A stretch of 64,000 bases of DNA. Source: Pseudomonas mucidolens (GTDB lineage: Bacteria > Pseudomonadota > Gammaproteobacteria > Pseudomonadales > Pseudomonadaceae). Shown here in pieces: positions 57,501-64,000 of the stretch; the stretch's first letter is position 1; every line of letters starts with the position of its first letter. The notes under the pieces are model-generated. The model searched no databases. It saw nothing but the letters and a program-made list of their open reading frames with translations, and was not told where the DNA came from. Location of the stretch: NCBI RefSeq assembly GCF_900106045.1, contig NZ_LT629802.1, forward strand, positions 1,984,001-2,048,000, in the 5' to 3' direction. The position numbers and the translations under genes were made by a program.

Positions 57501-60500
57501 TCATGGGGTGGCGTCGCGTTTACCCACCAGCTTCATCACCACCACAAAAAACACCGGCACAAACACCACCGCGAGTGTCGCGGTGATCATCCCGCCAATC
57601 ACCCCGGTACCAATCGCTTGCTGGCTGGCCGAACTGGCGCCAGTGGCAATCGCCAACGGCACCACGCCCAGGATAAACGCCAGCGAGGTCATGATGATCG
57701 GGCGCAGGCGCAGGCGTGCGGCTTTCAATGTGGCGTCGATCAGGTCGTCGCCCTGGTCATACAGGTCCTTGGCGAACTCGATGATCAGGATCGCGTTTTT
57801 CGCCGACAGGCCAATGATGGTGATCAGCCCGACCTTGAAGAGCACGTCGTTAGGCATGCCACGCAAAGTCACTGCCAGCACCGCACCCAACACCCCCAAT
57901 GGCACCACCAGCAGCACCGAGGTCGGAATCGACCAGCTCTCATACAGCGCCGCCAGGCACAGAAACACGATCAGCAGCGACAGCACCAGCAGCAGCGGTG
58001 CCTGGGCGCCGGACAAGCGCTCCTGCAACGACAACCCGGTCCACTCCTGGCCCAGGCCGGCCGGTAACTGGCTGACCAGGCGCTGGATTTCCTCCATCGC
58101 CTCGCCGGTGCTATGGCCCGGGGTCGCCTCACCGGAAATCGCGATGGCCGGATAGCCGTTGTAGCGAGTCAACTGTGCCGGGCCCTGGACCCAACGAGCC
58201 TGGACGAAGGCCGACAATGGCAGCATCTTCCCGGCGTTGTTGCGCACATGGATCTTCAGCAGGTCTTCGACCTGGCTGCGCTGATCGCCTTCGGCTTGGA
58301 CCACCACCCGCTGCATGCGGCCCTGGTTGGGGAAGTCATTGATGTAGGCCGAGCCAATCGCCGAGGACAGAATATTGCCGACATCGGCAAAGGACACACC
58401 CAGAGCGTTGGCTTGCTTGCGGTCGACCTCAAGCTGCACCTGCGGGGCTTCGGCCAGGGCACTTTCGCGTACGTTGGCGAGGATCGGGCTCTTTTCAGCC
58501 GCTGCCAGCAACTCAGTGCGCGCGGCCATCAGCGCAGCATGGCCGAGACCACCACGGTCCTGCAGGCGGAACTCAAAACCACTCGAGGTACCCAGGCCGT
58601 CCACCGGTGGCGGCAGAACCGCATAGGCCAGCGCATCCTTGAGTTCGCTAAAAGCCTGATTGGCGCGCTCGGCAATCGACGCTGCCGAGTCGTGGTTGCC
58701 GCGCTCGGACCAGTCCTTGAGCGTGGTAAACGCCAGGGCCGCATTCTGCCCGGAACCGGAAAAGCTGAAACCCATGATCATCGTCGTGTCACCCACGCCC
58801 GGTTCACCGGCGTTGTGCGCCTCGATCTGTTCGGCGACCTGCACCGTACGGTTCTTGCTCGCCCCCGGCGGCAACTGGATATCAGTAATGGTGTAGCCCT
58901 GGTCTTCAACCGGCAGGAACGAGGAGGGCAGGCGGCTGAACAGCAGCCCCAACCCCACCAGCAGCACCAGATAGATCAGCAAGTAGCGGCCGCAACGTTT
59001 CAGCGCATACGCGACCCAACCTTCGTAACGATCGCTGAACTGCTCGAAGCGTCGATTGAACCAGCCAAAAAAGCCGCCTTTTTCATGGTGTTCGCCCTTG
59101 GCGATGGGTTTGAGCAAGGTCGCACACAGCGCCGGGGTCAAGGTCAGGGCGAGAAACGCCGAGAACAGAATCGAGGTGGCCATCGACAGCGAGAATTGCT
59201 GATAGATCACACCCACCGAGCCCGACATGAAGGCCATCGGCAGAAACACCGCCACCAGCACCAGGGTAATCCCGACAATTGCACCGGTAATTTGCCCCAT
59301 GGCTTTGCGCGTCGCTTCTTTGGGTGACAGGCCTTCAGTGACCATGATCCGTTCGACGTTCTCCACCACCACGATGGCATCATCCACCAGAATACCGATG
59401 GCCAGCACCATGCCGAACATGGTCAGCACGTTGATCGAGAACCCCAGCAGCAACATGGTTGCAAAGGTGCCCATCAACGCAATCGGCACCACCAGCGTCG
59501 GAATCAAGGTGTAGCGGATGTTCTGCAGGAACAGGAACATCACCGCAAACACCAGTAACATCGCTTCGCCCAAGGTGTAGACGACCTTGGTGATCGAGAC
59601 CTTGACGAATGGCGAAGTGTCGTAGGGAATCTTGTACTCCACGTTGGCCGGGAAGTAGCGCGCCAGCTCATCCATCTTCGCCCGCACCAGCGTCGCGGTG
59701 TTCAACGCATTGGCCCCCGGCGACAGCTGCACGCTGACCGCCGTGGATGGCTTGCCGTTCAAGCGCGTGGAAAACTGATATTCCTGGCTACCGATCTCGA
59801 CACGCGCCACATCGCCGATACGCACGGTGGAACCGTCCGGATTGGCCTTGAGCACAATGTCGGCAAACTCGGCAGGTGTCGAGAGCTGGCCCTTGACCAG
59901 AATCGAGGCAGTGATTTCCTGGGTCTTGGTGCCCGGCAAGTCACCGATGCTGCCGGCCGCTACCTGGGCGTTCTGCGCGACAATCGCCGCGTTGACGTCC
60001 GCCGGGGTCAGGTTGAAACCGACCAGCTTTTGCGGGTCGATCCAGATCCGCATCGCCCGCTCGGCGCCATACAACTGCGCCTTGCCCACGCCGTCCAGGC
60101 GCTTGAGCTCGTTCATCACATTGCGCGCCAGGTAATCGCTGAGGGCGACGTCGTCGAGCGCACCGTCACTCGAGGTCAGGGTCACCAGCAACAGGAAGCC
60201 GGCGGACACCTTCTCCACTTGCAGGCCTTGCTGGGTCACGGCTTGCGGTAGGCGCGGTTCAACGGCCTTGAGCCGGTTCTGCACATCAACTTGAGCCATT
60301 TCCGGGTTCGTGCCGGGCTGGAACGTCGCCGTAATGGTCGCGCTGCCGAGACTACTCTGGGATTCGAAGTACAGCAGATTATCGGCACCGTTGAGTTCTT
60401 GCTCGATCAGGCTGACCACGCTTTCGTCCAGGGTCTGCGCCGAAGCCCCCGGATACGTGGCGTAGATTTCGACTTTCGGCGGTGCGACGTCAGGGTATTG

Positions 60501-60599
60501 GGCCACCGGCAACTGCGGGATGGCCAACGCCCCCGCCAGCAGGATAAACAGGGCCACCACCCAGGCGAAAATCGGGCGGTCAATAAAGAACTGCGGCAT
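57501..60599 (-). CDS. RND multidrug efflux permease (HAE1 family)
   Basis: 1032 residues, full length. Proton-relay Asp pair in GILVDDAIVVVENVER, Lys in GLSAKNAILIIEFAK, FFIDRPIFAWVVAL at the N-terminus and periplasmic pore domains. MexB/AcrB-type inner-membrane pump, co-transcribed with the adaptor 6 bases upstream. No outer-membrane channel gene follows, so it must borrow an OprM-like protein. Confidence 0.95.
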   Translation of the reverse strand: MPQFFIDRPIFAWVVALFILLAGALAIPQLPVAQYPDVAPPKVEIYATYPGASAQTLDESVVSLIEQELNGADNLLYFESQSSLGSATITATFQPGTNPEMAQVDVQNRLKAVEPRLPQAVTQQGLQVEKVSAGFLLLVTLTSSDGALDDVALSDYLARNVMNELKRLDGVGKAQLYGAERAMRIWIDPQKLVGFNLTPADVNAAIVAQNAQVAAGSIGDLPGTKTQEITASILVKGQLSTPAEFADIVLKANPDGSTVRIGDVARVEIGSQEYQFSTRLNGKPSTAVSVQLSPGANALNTATLVRAKMDELARYFPANVEYKIPYDTSPFVKVSITKVVYTLGEAMLLVFAVMFLFLQNIRYTLIPTLVVPIALMGTFATMLLLGFSINVLTMFGMVLAIGILVDDAIVVVENVERIMVTEGLSPKEATRKAMGQITGAIVGITLVLVAVFLPMAFMSGSVGVIYQQFSLSMATSILFSAFLALTLTPALCATLLKPIAKGEHHEKGGFFGWFNRRFEQFSDRYEGWVAYALKRCGRYLLIYLVLLVGLGLLFSRLPSSFLPVEDQGYTITDIQLPPGASKNRTVQVAEQIEAHNAGEPGVGDTTMIMGFSFSGSGQNAALAFTTLKDWSERGNHDSAASIAERANQAFSELKDALAYAVLPPPVDGLGTSSGFEFRLQDRGGLGHAALMAARTELLAAAEKSPILANVRESALAEAPQVQLEVDRKQANALGVSFADVGNILSSAIGSAYINDFPNQGRMQRVVVQAEGDQRSQVEDLLKIHVRNNAGKMLPLSAFVQARWVQGPAQLTRYNGYPAIAISGEATPGHSTGEAMEEIQRLVSQLPAGLGQEWTGLSLQERLSGAQAPLLLVLSLLIVFLCLAALYESWSIPTSVLLVVPLGVLGAVLAVTLRGMPNDVLFKVGLITIIGLSAKNAILIIEFAKDLYDQGDDLIDATLKAARLRLRPIIMTSLAFILGVVPLAIATGASSASQQAIGTGVIGGMITATLAVVFVPVFFVVVMKLVGKRDATP

Positions 60600-60605
60600 T
60601 GTTTC

Positions 60606-61775
60606 TTATCCCTTTGGTGACTGGCCAGGCGTCTGGGCGATGGATTCGGGGCTGGCATCGACCTGTACTTTTTCACCAGGGCGCGCATGTTGCAGGCCTT
60701 CGACGACGATGCGGTCGCCAGCCTTGAGGCCACCGTTGACGATCCAGCGATCATTGATCACCGAGCCCAACTGCACCGGTTGCTGAATCACGTTTTGCTC
60801 GGCGTCCACCAGCAGCACCATGGGGATACCGGCGCTGTCGCGAGTGATTGCCCGTTGCGGCACGCTGAGACCTTGTGGGTCGACGGCCTGCTCCAGGCGC
60901 ACCCGGACAAAGCTGCCGGGCAACAGATCGAGATTCGGGTTGGGAAACTCGCTGCGCAGAATGATTTGTCCGGTGCCGGGGTCCACGGAAATGTCCGCGA
61001 ACAACAACGTGCCCGGCAGCGGGTAGAGGCTGCCATCATCCTCGATCAGCGTGGCCTTGGCCTGGTCCTGGCCGATCTGCTGCAAGTGTCCGGCGCGAAA
61101 GGCGCGGCGCAAATCATTCAGTTCACGGGTCGATTGGGTAAGGTCGGCATGGATCGGGTCCAGTTGCTGAATCACCGCCAATGGCGTGGTCTCGTTCTGG
61201 CCTACCAGCGCGCCTTCGGTCACCAGCGCCCGACCGATACGTCCGGATATGGGCGCGGTCACCGTCGCATAACCGAGGTTGAGTCTGGCCCGCTGCACGG
61301 CCGCCTGATTGGCCGCGACGTCGGCGGAGGTCTGCCGGGCGGCGGCACGGGCGTTGTCGTAATCCTGGGCACTGATGGCGTTGCCTTCCACCAACTGGCT
61401 GTAGCGCTGTTCTTGCAGTCTGGCCTGGAACGCATTGGCCTGGGCCTTGCGCAAGTTGGCCTGGGCGCTGTCCAGGTCGGCTTTGAAAGGCGCAGGGTCG
61501 ATACGGAACAACACATCGCCCTGTTTGACGTCGCGCCCTTCCTTGAACACCCGCTCCAACACCACGCCGGCCACCCGCGCGCGCACTTCGGCAATGCGTG
61601 GAGCGGCGATCCGGCCACTCAGTTCAGTACTGATGGACAGCGGTCTGGCTTCCAGGGTTTCGACGCGGACTTTGACCCGCGGCGTTTCCGCCGCGTCACC
61701 TGCCGAGTTGTCACACGCACTCAAGGCCAATGTCAGTGCCAGCAGGCAAAACGGCGCAAACAGATTCTTCGACAT
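60606..61775 (-). CDS. RND efflux periplasmic adaptor lipoprotein
   Basis: 389 residues from the ATG at 61775 (MSKNLFAPFCLLALTLALSAC); ATG 61781 is equally in frame. Lipobox LSAC, two lipoyl half-motifs (PRIAEVRARVAGVVLERVFK and TVTAPISGRIGRAL), alpha-hairpin and a beta-barrel. MexA/AcrA family. Divergent from the response regulator gene. Confidence 0.94.
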   Translation of the reverse strand: MSKNLFAPFCLLALTLALSACDNSAGDAAETPRVKVRVETLEARPLSISTELSGRIAAPRIAEVRARVAGVVLERVFKEGRDVKQGDVLFRIDPAPFKADLDSAQANLRKAQANAFQARLQEQRYSQLVEGNAISAQDYDNARAAARQTSADVAANQAAVQRARLNLGYATVTAPISGRIGRALVTEGALVGQNETTPLAVIQQLDPIHADLTQSTRELNDLRRAFRAGHLQQIGQDQAKATLIEDDGSLYPLPGTLLFADISVDPGTGQIILRSEFPNPNLDLLPGSFVRVRLEQAVDPQGLSVPQRAITRDSAGIPMVLLVDAEQNVIQQPVQLGSVINDRWIVNGGLKAGDRIVVEGLQHARPGEKVQVDASPESIAQTPGQSPKG

Positions 61776-61949
61776 GCTCATATCCCAATATTGACTGGTG
61801 CATCCTACGGGCGCCCACCTTCGCCTGCTGTGAAGCTGTGTAGCGGGTATGTGAATAAATGTAAGGTGCGACCCACGCCGGCGCATGGGCGTATATCCTT
61901 ACCAGCCGCCAAACGGTTACACCCCGAAACCGCACTCTTTGGAAACACC

Positions 61950-62651
61950 ATGCCCAACATCCTCCTGGTCGAAGACGACGCCGCACTTTCCGAGTTGATT
62001 GCCAGTTACCTGGAGCGCAACGGCTATCAGGTCAGTGTGCTCAGTCGCGGCGATCACGTGCGGGAGCGCGCCAGGCTGAACCCGCCGGACCTGGTGATCC
62101 TTGACCTGATGTTGCCGGGCCTCGACGGCCTGCAAGTGTGCCGGTTGCTGCGGGCCGACTCGGCGTGCCTGCCGATCCTGATGCTCACGGCGCGTGATGA
62201 CAGTCACGATCAGGTGCTGGGCCTGGAAATGGGCGCCGACGACTACGTGACCAAACCCTGCGAGCCGCGGGTGCTGCTGGCACGGGTGCGAACCTTGCTG
62301 CGGCGCAGCAGCCTCACCGACCCCCAGGTGGCCAACGACCAGATTGTGGTCGGCAACCTGTGCATCGACCTGTCAGAGCGTGCCGTCAGTTGGCGCGGCC
62401 AGCCCGTGGAGTTGTCCAGCGGCGAATATAATCTGCTGGTGGTCCTGGCGCGCCACGCCGGCGAAGTCCTCAGCCGCGACCAGATCCTGCAGCGCCTGCG
62501 CGGCATCGAGTTCAATGGCACCGATCGCTCGGTGGATGTGGCCATTTCCAAGTTGCGCCGCAAGTTCGACGACCATGCCGGCGAGGCGCGCAAAATCAAG
62601 ACGGTCTGGGGCAAGGGCTACCTGTTCAGCCGCTCCGAGTGGGAATGCTGA
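61950..62651 (+). CDS. OmpR-family response regulator (RstA-like)
   Basis: 233 residues. Receiver with acidic pocket ED (residues 8-9), phospho-acceptor Asp in LVILDLMLPG, Thr/Lys in LTARDD and VTKPCEPR; OmpR winged helix with VDVAISKLRRKFDD and VWGKGYLF. The open frame extends upstream to 60687 only as antisense of the adaptor. Divergent from the RND genes, so it likely controls the pump. Overlap with the sensor gene is close (4-base gap). Confidence 0.93.
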   Translation: MPNILLVEDDAALSELIASYLERNGYQVSVLSRGDHVRERARLNPPDLVILDLMLPGLDGLQVCRLLRADSACLPILMLTARDDSHDQVLGLEMGADDYVTKPCEPRVLLARVRTLLRRSSLTDPQVANDQIVVGNLCIDLSERAVSWRGQPVELSSGEYNLLVVLARHAGEVLSRDQILQRLRGIEFNGTDRSVDVAISKLRRKFDDHAGEARKIKTVWGKGYLFSRSEWEC

Positions 62652-62655
62652 CAGC

Positions 62656-63961
62656 ATGTTCCGAGTCCTTTTTCGTCTCTATCTGTTGACCATTGTCACC
62701 TACAGCGCGGCAACCTTCCTGATTCCCAAGGGCATCATCGAGGTCTTCCAGCATCGCTACATGGACTACAACATCGAACAATCCCGTGGCTTGCAGGCGC
62801 TGATCGTCAAGCAGTATCACAGCGTTGCGGTGGAACAGTGGCCACAGGTCACTGACCAGTTGATCGAGGATTTCGCGCCGTTGAAGGTGCAGTTGTTGCA
62901 TCGCCAGGAGGCCGGCTATACCCCGGCCGAGGAACAGTTGCTGGCGCAGGGCAAATCCGTGATCCGCCTGGGGGGAGTGGGGCTGGATGGAAGAAGTCAG
63001 TTCGCCGCTCGACGCGCAGTGGGTGGTGAAACTGACCATCCCGCCTGACCCGCTGGACATGAACCTGTTGTACTGGAGCATGAACGTGCTGATTGGCGCG
63101 GCGTTGCTGGCCTGTCTGTTGGTCTGGCTCAGGCCCCACTGGCGTGACCTGGAGCGGCTCAAGATGACAGCCGCGCAGTTGGGGCGTGGCAACCTGGATG
63201 CGCGCACACAGATTCCGCCCAGTTCCAACATCGGCAGCCTGGCGGCGGTGTTCGACACCATGGCCAACGACATCGAACAGTTACTCAACCAGCAGCGAGA
63301 CCTGCTCAACGCGGTGTCCCATGAACTGCGCACGCCGTTGACGCGCCTGGACTTCGGCCTGGCCCTGGCGCTGTCCGAAGACCTGCCGGTGGCCAGCCGC
63401 GAACGCCTGCAAGGGTTGATTGCGCATATTCGCGAGCTGGATGATCTGGTGCTGGAGTTGCTGTCTTACAGTCGCCTGCAAAATCCGGCGCAACTGCCCG
63501 AGCAAGTGGAAGTGGTGCTGGATGAGTTTATCGACAGCGTTTTAGGCAGCGTCGACGATGAGCTGGAAAACCCCGAAATCGTCATCGACGTGGCGCTGGA
63601 CTGTACTGTGGAGCGCTTCACCCTCGATCCACGCCTGACCGCCCGAGCCCTGCAAAACCTGCTGCGCAATGCCACGCGTTATTGCGAGCGACGGATTCAG
63701 GTGGGCGTCAGGGTGTGTGCCAAGGGGTGTGAGATCTGGGTCGATGACGACGGTATCGGGATCCCGGAGGACCAGCGTGAGCGGATTTTCGAGCCATTCT
63801 ACCGGCTGGATCGCAGCCGTGACCGTTCCACCGGCGGCTTTGGCCTGGGCCTGGCGATCAGTCGGCGCGCGCTGGAGGCGCAGGGTGGAACCTTGATGGC
63901 ACAGGCCTCGCCGCTGGGTGGCGCGCGGTTTCGGTTGTGGTTGCCGAGCCAGAAGCTGTAG
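62656..63961 (+). pseudogene. RstB-like sensor histidine kinase, frameshifted
   Basis: The N-terminal part (first TM MFRVLFRLYLLTIVTYSAAT, periplasmic domain) reads from 62656 until a G6 tract at 62970-62975, then runs out of frame and stops at 63046-63048. The rest continues in the +1 frame from there to 63961 with HAMP, H-box VSHELRTPLTRLDF, N-box LLRNATRYCERR and G-boxes DDDGIGIPE, GGFGLGLAIS. Removing one G gives CTG-GGG-GAG-TGG and a single protein of about 434 residues. Real frameshift, slippage or sequencing error cannot be told apart here. Confidence 0.88.
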
Positions 63962-64000
63962 CGTGTCGAAGACCTACAGCTCACTCCAGTCCCGGCTTTG
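63962..64000. other. Window end, no feature
   Basis: 39 bases after the sensor stop; nothing visible. Confidence 0.5.

Noticed and set aside
58113..59327. 404-residue plus-strand frame
   Set aside because: Antisense to the RND permease.
60687..61949. N-terminal extension of the response regulator
   Set aside because: It is antisense to the adaptor gene; the receiver domain begins at the ATG at 61950.
62964..62990. Programmed ribosomal frameshift in the sensor kinase
   Set aside because: No slippery heptamer with a clear downstream stem was seen; an indel in the G6 tract is simpler.

Overview
The window looks like the chromosome of a Pseudomonas of the fluorescens group. The evidence is high GC content, Pseudomonas-type Shine-Dalgarno sites and gene content: a cobW-cobN chelatase cluster, a complete fap functional-amyloid operon, a kgu/ptxS 2-ketogluconate cluster, a short-form gnd with zwf, and REP/REPIN-type palindromes. 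No rRNA, tRNA or CRISPR was seen. All family assignments were made by eye from motifs.

Layout. 1-6.7 kb: cobalamin cobaltochelatase genes (cobW 3' part, cobN, a ChlI-like AAA+ ATPase, a VWA protein). 6.8-17.6 kb: housekeeping genes (DUF1853, nadK, phosphoesterase, rhomboid protease, yeaC, DUF2797, pepN, a WYL regulator, an NTF2-like protein, zapE, GNAT). 17.7-22.6 kb: a small secreted protein, a Fur-controlled TonB siderophore receptor, a CptA-like phosphoethanolamine transferase and a 58-residue ORF. 22.8-26.6 kb: gnd-zwf-HAD hydrolase with ATGA overlaps, then a small conserved gene. 26.9-28.3 kb: a VpsR/FleQ-like sigma-54 enhancer-binding protein.

28.3-34.2 kb is an accessory region inserted between that regulator and the fap operon. 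It holds a Cys-rich secreted protein, a stand-alone Rieske oxygenase, a LuxR solo without a luxI, a membrane protein of unknown family, an IS5-type transposase remnant and a decayed copy of the fapF 3' end. Two nearly identical CT-N12-AG palindromes of lux/las-box type lie upstream of the secreted-protein gene and the membrane-protein gene, on either side of the LuxR gene. This is the best candidate here for an undescribed small regulon.

34.2-39 kb: fapABCDEF on the minus strand, with a GG-N10-GC sigma-54 promoter candidate upstream of fapA. The VpsR-like protein is the obvious candidate activator. An orphan FecR and a PepSY protein follow. 41-45 kb: a piperideine-2-carboxylate reductase-like enzyme, DUF883, a small protein, a REPIN, a WHy lipoprotein and an NCS2 permease. 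45.1-50.3 kb: kguE-kguK-kguT-kguD and divergent ptxS operator logic, with two perfect TGAAACCGGTTTCA operators. 50.5-54.8 kb: two tandem large proteins of unknown function built from repeated beta-rich modules. 55-57.3 kb: an autotransporter. 57.5-64 kb: an RND pump and adaptor, divergent from a response regulator and a sensor kinase whose frame is broken at a G6 tract.
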